NCBI GenBank assembly: GCA_005793025.1
Contig: SXQI01000229.1
Coordinates: 1-12,031, forward strand
Source of the DNA: Verrucomicrobiales bacterium
Lineage (GTDB): Bacteria; Verrucomicrobiota; Verrucomicrobiia; Limisphaerales; SXQI01
Length of the DNA: 12,031 nt
Direction: 5' to 3'
Each line of letters starts with the position of its first letter. Position 1 is the first letter of the stretch. The notes under the pieces were generated by a model, which saw only the letters and a list, made by a program, of their open reading frames with translations, made no database searches and was not told the DNA's origin. Position numbers and translations under genes: made by a program. This document shows, piece by piece, positions 1 to 7,726 of this stretch.

Positions 1-1
1 G

Positions 2-1426
2 AAACTTCCCGGCGGTGGCAAGGCTCTCTTGTTTGAGAAGCCCACCGTCAATGGTCAGCCATCCCCGTTTCCTCTCGCGATCAACACCATGGGCTCTTGG
101 AAGCGCATGGCGATGAGCTTGGGAGCCCAGAGCGTCGATGAGGTTGCTGCCGAGCTAGGCCAACTCATGAAGGCCAAGCCTCCGACCAGCGTGCGTGAAA
201 CCATCAAGCTCTTGGGAACCGCACTTGATCTCCGCCACGCCAAACCAAAAACTGTTTCGAACGGCCCTTGTAAAGAGGTCATCCACCGATTCGATTCGCC
301 CGAGCCCGCCTCACTTTGGCCCGAGCCCCTGCCCATCGCACAGTTATCCGAACGCTATTCGGCGAACTTGCCCAGAGATCCCTTTCCTACACTCCTAAAT
401 TTGCCGATCCAGCAATGTTGGCCTTTGGATGGCGGTCGATTCATTACCTTGCCGTGCGTCGTCACTCGTGATCCGGATACGGGCGAGCGCAATGTCGGCA
501 TGTATCGGATGCAAGTTTACGATCCTCAGACCACGGGGATGCACTGGCAGCTCCAGAAAGTTGCCGCCCGCCACGGTCGCCGTTACTACCAAACCAAACA
601 ACGAATGCCGGTTTCGGTTTTCCTCGGTGGCGATCCGGTCTTTCCTTTCTGTGCCACCGCGCCGTTGCCTGACGGTTTGGATGAATTTTTGCTCGCCGGC
701 TACCTCCGTAAAGAATCGGTGAAATTGGTTAAATGCGAAACCAACGACCTCGAGGTTCCAGCTAATTCAGATTTCGTGATCGAAGGCTATATCGACCCTT
801 CTGAGCCGCTTCGGGTGGAGGGTCCTTTCGGCGATCACACGGGTTACTATTCGCTCGCTGATCAATACCCCGTATTCCACATCACCGCCATCACGCACCG
901 CAAGGATGCTGTTTACCCGGCTACTGTCGTGGGGATTCCGCCGATGGAAGATTTTTATATCGGTGCAGCTAGCGTTAAACTTTTCCTCCCGATATTCAAA
1001 ATGAACTTCCCGGAGATCGTGGATATCGCCCTCCCAGCCGAGGGAGTTTTCCACAACCTCGTCGTCGTCAGCATCCGGAAGACATACCCCATGCAGGCTT
1101 TCAAAATCATGCACGGGATGTGGGGAATGGGGCAGATGATGTTCACAAAGTATATCATCGTCGTGGATGAAGATGTGGATGTTCACAACACGAGTGCCGT
1201 GTTGTTCCGCCTCTGTGCCAATACAGAACCTCAACGAGACACCATTTTTACGAAAGGTCCGGCGGATGTCCTCGACCATGCGACAGCGGACCTTGCCATT
1301 GGCTCTAAACTCGGCTTCGATGCTACTAAGAAATTAGCGGGCGAAGGGTTTCGCCGTGAGTGGCCGCCATTGATTCAAATGGATCCCAAAGTCAAAGCTC
1401 GCGTTGACACCATGTTCCCGAGCTAA
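2..1426 (+). CDS. UbiD-family decarboxylase, 5'-truncated by the window edge (menaquinone-type)
   Basis: UbiD enzymes are cytoplasmic decarboxylases of aromatic or alpha,beta-unsaturated acids that use prenylated FMN made by a UbiX partner. The frame is open from base 2 and reads a GGGKALLFEKP segment typical of the family's N-terminal region, so the first in-frame start (TTG at 29) is probably internal and the true start lies upstream. Numbered from that TTG, visible family signatures are NVGMYR (155-160, metal Asn and catalytic Arg region), EGPFGDHTGYY (264-274, with the metal-ligand Glu), VGIPPMED (301-308), PEIVDIALPAEGVFHN and MMFTKYIIVVDEDVDVHN, then a GPADVLDHA segment. The spacing and wording resemble the UbiD group tied to futalosine-pathway menaquinone synthesis (SCO4490-like) more than E. 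coli UbiD; substrate is inferred, not shown. The family's HWQxHK motif reads HWQLQK here. No other menaquinone gene is visible beside it. Confidence 0.9.
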   Translation, partial: KLPGGGKALLFEKPTVNGQPSPFPLAINTMGSWKRMAMSLGAQSVDEVAAELGQLMKAKPPTSVRETIKLLGTALDLRHAKPKTVSNGPCKEVIHRFDSPEPASLWPEPLPIAQLSERYSANLPRDPFPTLLNLPIQQCWPLDGGRFITLPCVVTRDPDTGERNVGMYRMQVYDPQTTGMHWQLQKVAARHGRRYYQTKQRMPVSVFLGGDPVFPFCATAPLPDGLDEFLLAGYLRKESVKLVKCETNDLEVPANSDFVIEGYIDPSEPLRVEGPFGDHTGYYSLADQYPVFHITAITHRKDAVYPATVVGIPPMEDFYIGAASVKLFLPIFKMNFPEIVDIALPAEGVFHNLVVVSIRKTYPMQAFKIMHGMWGMGQMMFTKYIIVVDEDVDVHNTSAVLFRLCANTEPQRDTIFTKGPADVLDHATADLAIGSKLGFDATKKLAGEGFRREWPPLIQMDPKVKARVDTMFPS

Positions 1427-1460
1427 CGCCGCAGAAAAGCGGGTTTCTCAATGATTGCGT

Positions 1461-1475
1461 GCTCTCTTGGAGAGC
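1461..1475 (+). promoter_or_regulatory. Perfect 6-bp hairpin just before the dnaE start
   Basis: GCTCTC and GAGAGC flank a 3-nt TTG loop, ending 15 nt before the dnaE ATG. The only Shine-Dalgarno-like purines in this leader (GGAGAG, 1469-1474) lie inside the 3' arm. No T-run follows, so it is not an intrinsic terminator. A role in dnaE translation is inference; a 6-bp stem can also occur by chance. Confidence 0.3.
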
Positions 1476-1490
1476 GTCATAATTACAGCC

Positions 1491-4400
1491 ATGTCGTCTG
1501 CCGAATACGTCCACCTTCATCTACATACCGAGTATTCCTTGCTCGATGGAGCCTGTCGGCTGGATCGATTGATGGATCGGGCGAAAGAACTAAATTTTTC
1601 CGCACTTTCGATCACTGACCACGGTGTGATGTATGGGGCGATTGAGTTTTATCAAGCGGCACGAGCGAAAGGAATAAAACCCATCATCGGTTGTGAAGTT
1701 TATGTCGCGCCGGGAAGTCGATTAGAAAAGAAAAGCTCCGTCGGCGGCAAAGATGTTTATAACCATCTGGTTTTGCTGGCCAAAGACCAAGTGGGCTACA
1801 AAAACCTCGTTAAACTGGTCAGCGATGCCCATATCAAGGGTTTCTACTATAAACCCCGCATCGATAAGGAGATTCTCGCCGCCCACAAAGAAGGTTTGAT
1901 CGTGTTGTCTGGTTGTCTGGCGAGTGAAATCCCGCAGTTCATTCTCCACGACGATTTACCTCGCGCTCGACAATCCCTCGACTGGTTCAAGCAAACATTC
2001 GGCGCAGATAATTTTTATCTCGAACTCCAAAACCACGGAATCGCGGAGCAAGCCAAGGTCAACCGCCACTTGTTGCCCTGGGCTCAGGAGTTCGGCTTAA
2101 AAACGGTCGCTACGAATGATGTCCACTACGTCCGAAAAGAACACTCCCACGCTCACGATTGCCTCATTTGCCTAGGAACCCAGAGCCAGTTGAGCGATTC
2201 CAAGCGGATGCGCTATGTGCAGGAGCAGTTCTATTTGCGATCAGCGGAGGAAATGGCTGCAGTGTTTTCCGAACTACCCGAAGCAGTCAAAAACACGTTG
2301 GAAGTGTCGGAGAAATGTAATTTAGAAATCGAATTCGATAAACTTCATTACCCGCTTTTTAATCCTCCAGAACATTTCACGCGGGAAGGATTCCTCCGCA
2401 AACTTTTGGCTGATGGATTGGGTCAACGCTACGGGATTTTGGCTCACGCGGAAGGTTCGGAGTTCCGCGTAGAGGCCATCGAGGATGCCCGTCGTCTGCC
2501 CACTTTTAAAAGCTCAGAAGGAGCTCAAGCCCTTTTCAACAACCTTCAGGATCCTGATGTCGCTGCAGCGGTAAAGGGGGTGATTGATCGGTTGCAAACC
2601 GAACTGATCACCATCGAGAAAACGGGGTTCATCAGCTATTTCCTAATCGTCGCTGATTTTGTGGCCTATGGCCGCACCCAAGGGATCACCTGTGTTGCCC
2701 GTGGTTCCGCCGCAGGTTCCATTGTCACATTTTTGCTCGCGATCTCCAACGTTGACCCCATTCGATATGGCCTCCTTTTCGAACGGTTCCTGAACCCGGA
2801 ACGCGTCAACCCTCCAGATATCGATATCGACTTTGCAGATGATCGCCGTGCGGATGTGATCGAGTATGTCCGGGCGAAATACGGTCGTGATTCGGTCGCT
2901 CAAATCATCACCTTTGGCACGATGGGGGCAAAGTCCGTCGTTCGCGACGTAGGTCGCGTCATGGGGCTCAGCTATGGCGAGTGTGATCGTCTCGCGAAAA
3001 TGGTTCCTAACGAGCTGAAGATGGATTTAACCAAAGCACTCAAAATCTCTACCGAATTGAAGAGTGCTTATGATACCGAGGAGGTCACTCGCGAGTTGAT
3101 CGACACGGCGTTTATCCTTGAGGATTTAACCCGTAACTCCTCCGTTCACGCAGCAGGCGTTGTCATCGGCGATCAACCGCTCGATAACCTCCTACCGCTC
3201 AAGCAAGACGAAGACGGCACGATCGTCACCCAATACGCCATGGGGCCCGTAGGTGATTTGGGTCTCCTGAAAATGGATTTTCTCGGGCTCAAAACTCTGA
3301 CGGTGATTCGCAACACCGTGCAGATGATCCAAGAGACCCGCAACATCGAGGTCCCAGTTGATGATCTGCCATTGGACGATGCAAAAACTTACGAGATTCT
3401 CAACAAAGGCAACACCATTGGCGTATTCCAATTGGAATCTAGTGGAATGCGGGATCTCTGCCGCAAATTCCAGATCAGTTCCGTGGAGCACATCACGGCC
3501 TTGATCGCTCTTTATCGCCCCGGACCCATGGACCTCATCCCGGAGTTCATCAAACGACGCCATGGCGAAGTGAGAATCGAGTATGCTCATCCGTTACTCG
3601 AACCGATCTGTAAAGAAACTTACGGCATCATGGTATACCAAGAGCAGGTCATGCTGGCGGCTCAAGCTCTCGGTGGGTTTACTCTAGGAGCTGCCGACCT
3701 TTTACGGCGCGCTATGGGTAAAAAGAAGGTTGAGGAAATGCAGAAGCAACGCGAGAAATTCGTGAAGGGCTGCGCTTCCACTAACAAAATCCAAGCCGTC
3801 CAAGCAAACCAGATTTTCGATCTGCTCGAAAAATTTGCTGGCTACGGGTTCAACAAATCCCACGCCGCCGCTTACGCCATGGTGGCTTATCAAACAGCCT
3901 ACCTAAAGGCTAACTACCCCGTCGAATTCCTCAGTGCGATGATGACGAATGACATGGGAGACACCACTAAACTGGGGATCCTTATCGCTGAGTCAAAAGC
4001 GTTCAAAGTCGAAGTACTTCCTCCTGATGTCAACGAGAGCCAGATCAACTTCGGCCCCGCACGAGGTGGCGAGGTGATCCGGTTCGGCTTGGCCGCTATC
4101 AAAGGGGTGGGGGAACATGCGGTTGAAAGTATTCTGAAATCACGAAAAGAAGGCGGAAAATTTCGATCCTTGGCCAACTTGTGCGAGCGAGTCGATTCTC
4201 GCACCGTGAGCAAGAAAGGGCTTGAAGGGTTGATCCGCAGCGGTGCCTGTGATTGTTTTGGAGAGGCACGCGCCACCCTCTGGGCTTCTGCCGATCATAC
4301 CTTGGCTCGTGCTGCTTCTCTCTCCCAAGATCGTCAGCGCGGGCAATCCTCCCTGTTTGGCGTGATTGAGGACAGCAGTCAAACCTCTGGCATCGAGAAA

Positions 4401-5132
4401 ACTCTGAGGCTTCCAGAATGGCCATTGAACGACATCTTAGCAGCAGAAAAGGAGTTGCTCGGATTCTATGTCACCGGTCATCCGTTGAGCCCCTTGGCTC
4501 CATTGCTCCAACGTTACGGCCTTTCTACTAGCCTCACCGCAATGCAGGTGCCAAACCGTAGCATGACTCGCATTGGGGGAATGATTGCCACAGTCCAACA
4601 GGGTGTTTCTAAAAAGAACAACAAACCCTATGCGATGGTGACTGTGGAAGATCTCGAAGGATCTTTTCAACTCCTTTGCATGAATGAAAACTACGACAAA
4701 TGTCGTGAGTTGTTAGTGGTCGGAAAACCGATCCTCGTCACCGGAGAAGTCAACAACAGCGAGGATAAACCCAAACTCTTCCCCACGGAGATCATCCCCC
4801 TCGAGGAAGCTCCTCGGAAATACACCAAACAAGTTCACGTCAAAATCCCGATGGCTTCCGTGCAACCGGAGAGGCTGGATGCACTCTTTCATCTCGCCTC
4901 GAGACATCCGGGTAAATGTCCACTTTTTCTGTGCTTCCGAAAACCAACAGGCGAACTAATCTTCATCGAAACCCACGATCGCTTCTGGGTGAATCCAAGC
5001 CAAGAGCTAGCAACCCAGATCGATGCCCTGTTGGGTGAGGACAGTTACTTTCCTAAAGTAGACGCTTCCATTCCGGAGCGGGTCGCCAAGAAATGGGAGA
5101 AACGCAGCAGCGATCCCGACAGCGAAGAATGA
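1491..5132 (+). CDS. dnaE: DNA polymerase III subunit alpha (replicative polymerase, DnaE type)
   Basis: This is the catalytic subunit of the replicative polymerase, 1213 aa from ATG 1491. That start gives the usual N-terminus (MSSAEYVHLHLHTEYSLLDG); the in-frame TTG at 1455 adds 12 residues that do not look like the family. Order of parts: PHP domain (about 1-280) with HLHLHT (8-13), TDHG, GCEV and TNDVHY (D210, H212); C-family palm with PDIDIDF carrying D443 and D445 and KMDFLGL carrying D596, matching E. coli D401, D403 and D555; a helix-hairpin-helix region (FRSLANLCERV...); a clamp-binding motif QSSLF at 952-956; an OB fold at about 1025-1108; and a short C-terminal domain. Unlike E. coli DnaE (HLRVHS, TDFT, NDVRF) the PHP metal residues look intact, so intrinsic 3'-5' exonuclease activity is plausible. 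A thioesterase gene follows 7 nt after the stop. Confidence 0.98.
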   Translation: MSSAEYVHLHLHTEYSLLDGACRLDRLMDRAKELNFSALSITDHGVMYGAIEFYQAARAKGIKPIIGCEVYVAPGSRLEKKSSVGGKDVYNHLVLLAKDQVGYKNLVKLVSDAHIKGFYYKPRIDKEILAAHKEGLIVLSGCLASEIPQFILHDDLPRARQSLDWFKQTFGADNFYLELQNHGIAEQAKVNRHLLPWAQEFGLKTVATNDVHYVRKEHSHAHDCLICLGTQSQLSDSKRMRYVQEQFYLRSAEEMAAVFSELPEAVKNTLEVSEKCNLEIEFDKLHYPLFNPPEHFTREGFLRKLLADGLGQRYGILAHAEGSEFRVEAIEDARRLPTFKSSEGAQALFNNLQDPDVAAAVKGVIDRLQTELITIEKTGFISYFLIVADFVAYGRTQGITCVARGSAAGSIVTFLLAISNVDPIRYGLLFERFLNPERVNPPDIDIDFADDRRADVIEYVRAKYGRDSVAQIITFGTMGAKSVVRDVGRVMGLSYGECDRLAKMVPNELKMDLTKALKISTELKSAYDTEEVTRELIDTAFILEDLTRNSSVHAAGVVIGDQPLDNLLPLKQDEDGTIVTQYAMGPVGDLGLLKMDFLGLKTLTVIRNTVQMIQETRNIEVPVDDLPLDDAKTYEILNKGNTIGVFQLESSGMRDLCRKFQISSVEHITALIALYRPGPMDLIPEFIKRRHGEVRIEYAHPLLEPICKETYGIMVYQEQVMLAAQALGGFTLGAADLLRRAMGKKKVEEMQKQREKFVKGCASTNKIQAVQANQIFDLLEKFAGYGFNKSHAAAYAMVAYQTAYLKANYPVEFLSAMMTNDMGDTTKLGILIAESKAFKVEVLPPDVNESQINFGPARGGEVIRFGLAAIKGVGEHAVESILKSRKEGGKFRSLANLCERVDSRTVSKKGLEGLIRSGACDCFGEARATLWASADHTLARAASLSQDRQRGQSSLFGVIEDSSQTSGIEKTLRLPEWPLNDILAAEKELLGFYVTGHPLSPLAPLLQRYGLSTSLTAMQVPNRSMTRIGGMIATVQQGVSKKNNKPYAMVTVEDLEGSFQLLCMNENYDKCRELLVVGKPILVTGEVNNSEDKPKLFPTEIIPLEEAPRKYTKQVHVKIPMASVQPERLDALFHLASRHPGKCPLFLCFRKPTGELIFIETHDRFWVNPSQELATQIDALLGEDSYFPKVDASIPERVAKKWEKRSSDPDSEE

Positions 5133-5139
5133 TCAAGGT

Positions 5140-5646
5140 ATGAATCCCCATGAACTGCCACACACACATTCCTGTTTTGTTTGCGGTGAGTCCAATCCCA
5201 TGGGCTTAAATCTACGGTTTCACGCTCATGGCGACGAAATACGATCCGTATTCACCCCTCGAAATGAGCACGTAGGATTCAAGGGCGTTATCCACGGTGG
5301 GTTATTGGCCACTGTCCTCGACGAAATCCTCGTGTGGGCCTGTGCAGTTCCGACGGGGCAATTTGCATTTTGCGCCGAGTTAACGGTTCGTTTTTTGAAC
5401 CCCGTCCAACCCAATCAACAATTGAACCTCATCGCCACCCTCACCGACAATAAACGTGGGAAACTCCTCATCGCTGAAGGTCGCATCGAGAATGAGGCAG
5501 GAATCCTATGCGCCACTGCCACAGGAAAATACATCCCGATTCCAGTGTCCAAAATCGGAGGTATGATGGAGGAACTTGTCGGCGGCACTCATCCGTTCAC
5601 TCTGGCTAGCACTCAACGGGTGGATTCATCGAACCCAATTCAATAA
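5140..5646 (+). CDS. PaaI-like hotdog-fold thioesterase
   Basis: The 168-aa protein is probably a soluble acyl-CoA (or acyl-ACP) thioesterase of the PaaI/4HBT hotdog superfamily. It opens with CFVCGESNPMGLNLRF (12-27), a Cys-x-x-Cys-Gly-x-x-Asn-Pro-x-Gly-Leu signature common in this group. The hotdog helix reads GVIHGGLLATVLDE (49-62), with the HGG turn at 52-54 and the acidic pair D61/E62 where catalytic acid residues usually sit. A strand segment LTVRFLNPV (81-89) follows. The last 30 or so residues are low in recognisable pattern. ATG 5140 begins 7 nt after the dnaE stop with only a weak AAGG beside it, so translation may depend on coupling to dnaE. The substrate cannot be read from sequence; the link to dnaE is probably positional only. 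Confidence 0.85.
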   Translation: MNPHELPHTHSCFVCGESNPMGLNLRFHAHGDEIRSVFTPRNEHVGFKGVIHGGLLATVLDEILVWACAVPTGQFAFCAELTVRFLNPVQPNQQLNLIATLTDNKRGKLLIAEGRIENEAGILCATATGKYIPIPVSKIGGMMEELVGGTHPFTLASTQRVDSSNPIQ

Positions 5647-5654
5647 ACCCCGAA

Positions 5655-5680
5655 ACAATTCACTCAGAATTGTGTTTTTG
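5655..5680 (+). terminator. Probable weak intrinsic terminator after dnaE-thioesterase
   Basis: A perfect 7-bp stem (ACAATTC at 5655-5661, GAATTGT at 5667-5673) with a 5-nt loop is followed by GTTTTTG, starting 8 nt past the thioesterase stop. The position and T-run fit a terminator, but the stem is AT-rich and short, so efficiency is doubtful. Confidence 0.45.
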
Positions 5681-5728
5681 TAAAACCGGCTTTACTTCCC
5701 CCGGTGTGTTGGCACACGATCGTTTTCG

Positions 5729-6121
5729 ATGAAACGAGTTTTGTTCGTGATGAAATGGGTTCCCGTCGTCGTCGCAGTTGGATTCCTCACCGCTTGCGCA
5801 CCGACGCTCACCAACCTCACTCCCAACACGCAACTCCGCAACGCGAACGGGGTTTATCCGTTTGAAGTCATGTGGTCGAGTCACGATGCCACGATTCGCA
5901 CCAACTCAATGCAACCGTTCGTCGTCGTTGGATTCGAGCAATACCCCATGCGGCAGTCCCCTAAATTGCCCAAACGTTGGGAGGCTGCAGTGCCGATCTC
6001 CACAACCAATCAGTTCTTAAATTACCGCTACAAATTCGATTATCTTTACAACGCACTCGGTCAGCAACGAGGGAACAGCCGAATGTCTCCTCCATACCAA
6101 TTGGAAGTGATCGACAAATAA
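5729..6121 (+). CDS. Small predicted lipoprotein of unknown function
   Basis: I do not recognise a named family. The 130-aa product has a lipoprotein signal: basic start (MKR), hydrophobic stretch about 11-20 and lipobox L20-T21-A22-C23, so mature protein would start at lipidated Cys23 and sit in the periplasm or an outer membrane leaflet. The remaining 107 residues contain no transmembrane segment. They alternate short hydrophobic strands with turns (YPFEVMW, FVVVGFEQYPM, RWEAAVPI, YRYKFDYLYN) and end PPYQLEVIDK, which suggests a small all-beta, possibly Ig-like, fold; that is inference. Mature residues include no cysteine other than Cys23. ATG 5729 gives the clean signal sequence, though no good Shine-Dalgarno precedes it. 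radC starts 36 nt downstream. The composition matches its neighbours, so recent transfer is not suggested. Confidence 0.75.
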   Translation: MKRVLFVMKWVPVVVAVGFLTACAPTLTNLTPNTQLRNANGVYPFEVMWSSHDATIRTNSMQPFVVVGFEQYPMRQSPKLPKRWEAAVPISTTNQFLNYRYKFDYLYNALGQQRGNSRMSPPYQLEVIDK

Positions 6122-6150
6122 CCCTTCGGCAAAAAGCCCTCCGCGAAGGG
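6122..6150 (+). promoter_or_regulatory. Inverted repeat whose 3' arm contains the radC Shine-Dalgarno
   Basis: CCCTTCG (6122-6128), starting right after the lipoprotein stop codon, pairs perfectly with CGAAGGG (6144-6150). The GAAGGG in the 3' arm is the radC ribosome binding site, 7 nt before its GTG. An inner GGC-AAAAA-GCC could stack in the loop. If it forms, the hairpin would hide the site, and ribosomes finishing the lipoprotein could open it. No T-run follows. Confidence 0.4.
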
Positions 6151-6157
6151 CACCTTT

Positions 6158-6874
6158 GTGAGCCAGACACCGAGCATGCTGATCCGCGATACTCCCGCTC
6201 AGGAGCGTCCTCGGGAACGCCTCTTGAGCCAAGGCGCGGCTCAACTCGATTCCGCAAGTCTCATCGCAATTCTCCTACGCACCGGAACTAAGGGCGTTTC
6301 CGCTCTCACCGTTGCTCAACAGTTGCTCAATAAGTTTCAGACCTTGCAGAGGCTTGCCCAAGCCACCATTCCCGAACTCCGTCAGATCAAGGGTATCGGA
6401 CGCGACAAGGCCATCGCGCTCCAGAGTGCCTTCACCTTAGCCACCCGCATGGCTCGTGAATTGCACTCAGAAGCTCCCTTGCTCGATACACCCGAGAAAA
6501 TTGCCGATCTCCTCCGCGAAGAATGTCGTGCCTCCTCGGTCGAGGTTTTTCTTGTGGTTTTACTCAACGCTCGGCGTCGATTGATCTCGATTGAAAAAGT
6601 CTCCCAAGGCACCGTCGATGCCACCGTCGCTCACGCACGAGAAGTTTTTCGTGCCGCGATCACGCGGAACGCATCGACAATTGTCCTAGCTCATAATCAC
6701 CCCAGCGGCGATCCCACCCCCTCTGATGCGGATATTCGGATCACTCGCGACCTGATCCGTGCTGGCCAACTCCTCCATATCGAAGTGCTCGACCACGTGA
6801 TTATGGGCCGGGCAGGAAATTCAGGAGTAAATGATTATTCTTCCCTCCGCGAACTAGGGCTTTTTTCTGCCTGA
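6158..6874 (+). CDS. radC: RadC family JAMM/MPN+ protein
   Basis: The 238-aa protein has the complete RadC layout: an N-terminal helix-hairpin-helix DNA-binding region (IPELRQIKGIGRDKA, about 71-85) and a C-terminal JAMM metalloprotease-like domain. The zinc motif HNHPSGDPTPSDAD gives H179, H181 and D192, with E129 (SVEVF) as the likely catalytic glutamate. The tail YSSLRELGLFSA is also typical. RadC was once called a DNA repair protein, but that role is disputed and its real activity remains unclear. GTG 6158 is preferred over the in-frame ATG at 6176 because GAAGGG lies 7 nt upstream and the residues before the ATG extend the family N-terminus naturally. It stops with TGA directly followed by in-frame TAA, 9 nt before lpxA, so the two are likely co-transcribed. 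Confidence 0.95.
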   Translation: MSQTPSMLIRDTPAQERPRERLLSQGAAQLDSASLIAILLRTGTKGVSALTVAQQLLNKFQTLQRLAQATIPELRQIKGIGRDKAIALQSAFTLATRMARELHSEAPLLDTPEKIADLLREECRASSVEVFLVVLLNARRRLISIEKVSQGTVDATVAHAREVFRAAITRNASTIVLAHNHPSGDPTPSDADIRITRDLIRAGQLLHIEVLDHVIMGRAGNSGVNDYSSLRELGLFSA

Positions 6875-6883
6875 TAACATTTC

Positions 6884-7684
6884 ATGATCCATCCTACCGC
6901 GATTATCTCGCCACAAGCTCACGTCGATTCATCCTGCGAAATTGGCCCCTACTCCGTCATCGACGCCCACGTGGTCCTCGGTGCCAATTGTAGAGTTGGG
7001 CCTTATGTGCATCTCACGGGTCACACCACCCTAGGTGCAGGAAATGTGCTTCACACGGGCTGCGTCATCGGAGATTCACCACAAGACCTGAAATACAACG
7101 GCGATCCGACCCGCGTTGCCATCGGAAATAACAACACCTTCAGGGAGCACGTCACCGTCCATCGATCCAACAAATTAACCGAGGACACCGTGATCGGTTC
7201 GAACAATATTTTCATGGCGCATAGCCATGTCGGGCATAATAGCCTGCTTGGCGATCGAATCATCGTGGCAAACGGAGCCCAAATTGCAGGTCATGTCACT
7301 ATTGCAGATAGTGCCTTTATTTCCGGTAATTGCTTAATCCACCAATTCGTCCGGATCGGGCGATTCGCTTTAATGCAAGGCGGTTCCGTTGCAACCCAAG
7401 ACATGGCACCCGCGACCATCCTGCGAGGAGTCAACGAATTGTGTGGCCTCAACATGGTCGGGCTCCGTCGGGCAGGAATCACCAGCGCGGAACGATTGGA
7501 ACTCAAACGCCTCTATCACTTCCTATTTCGCTCCGGACGAAACTTGAGCATTGCAGTCCAAGAAGCAACACCACTGTTCACAACCCCTCTGGCATTAGAA
7601 ACCCTCCAATTCATTGCCTCAACCAAGAGAGGAATTTGTAGCGGAGCTAGGACGACCAACGAGACTCCCGAAACTGAGTCCTAA
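6884..7684 (+). CDS. lpxA: Acyl-ACP--UDP-N-acetylglucosamine O-acyltransferase (first step of lipid A)
   Basis: LpxA transfers a 3-hydroxyacyl chain from ACP to UDP-GlcNAc in the cytoplasm, starting lipid A synthesis. The 266 aa (E. coli 262) begin with left-handed beta-helix hexapeptide repeats (IHPTAIISPQAHVDSSCEIGPY...). The active-site segment MAHSHVGHN gives H115 and H118, matching E. coli H122 and H125, and H153 in IHQF matches H160. A constant offset of seven places G166 on E. coli G173, the hydrocarbon-ruler position, so a long acyl chain is plausible. The HRSNKLTEDTVIG loop is shorter than E. coli's HRGTVQGGGLTKVG. The C-terminal helices (GLRRAGITSAERLELKRLYHFLFRSG) are intact. It is not in the usual lpxD-fabZ-lpxA-lpxB cluster; it follows radC by 9 nt and lacks its own clear Shine-Dalgarno. 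Confidence 0.95.
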   Translation: MIHPTAIISPQAHVDSSCEIGPYSVIDAHVVLGANCRVGPYVHLTGHTTLGAGNVLHTGCVIGDSPQDLKYNGDPTRVAIGNNNTFREHVTVHRSNKLTEDTVIGSNNIFMAHSHVGHNSLLGDRIIVANGAQIAGHVTIADSAFISGNCLIHQFVRIGRFALMQGGSVATQDMAPATILRGVNELCGLNMVGLRRAGITSAERLELKRLYHFLFRSGRNLSIAVQEATPLFTTPLALETLQFIASTKRGICSGARTTNETPETES

Positions 7685-7690
7685 TCGGTA

Positions 7691-7726
7691 AAACAAAAAA
7701 CCCTTCTCAGAAACCTGAGAAGGGTT
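7691..7726 (-). terminator. Strong intrinsic terminator of the porin gene
   Basis: A perfect 12-bp stem (7699-7710 with 7715-7726, AAAC loop on the plus strand) is followed in the leftward direction by TTTTTTGTTTT. It ends the leftward porin transcript 24 nt past its stop. On the plus strand the stem is followed by GATGAAAC, without a T-run, so it should serve lpxA poorly. Confidence 0.9.

Noticed and set aside
767..1279. 170-codon open frame on the minus strand inside the UbiD gene
   Set aside because: It is antisense to a gene with strong family motifs and its own translation shows no domain or plausible start signal.
1429..1446. CCGC/GCGG mini-hairpin followed by GTTTC after the UbiD gene
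   Set aside because: A 4-bp stem and three Ts are too weak to call a terminator.
5704..5717. GTGTG-TTGG-CACAC inverted repeat before the lipoprotein gene
   Set aside because: Five base pairs without any further feature; not distinguishable from chance.
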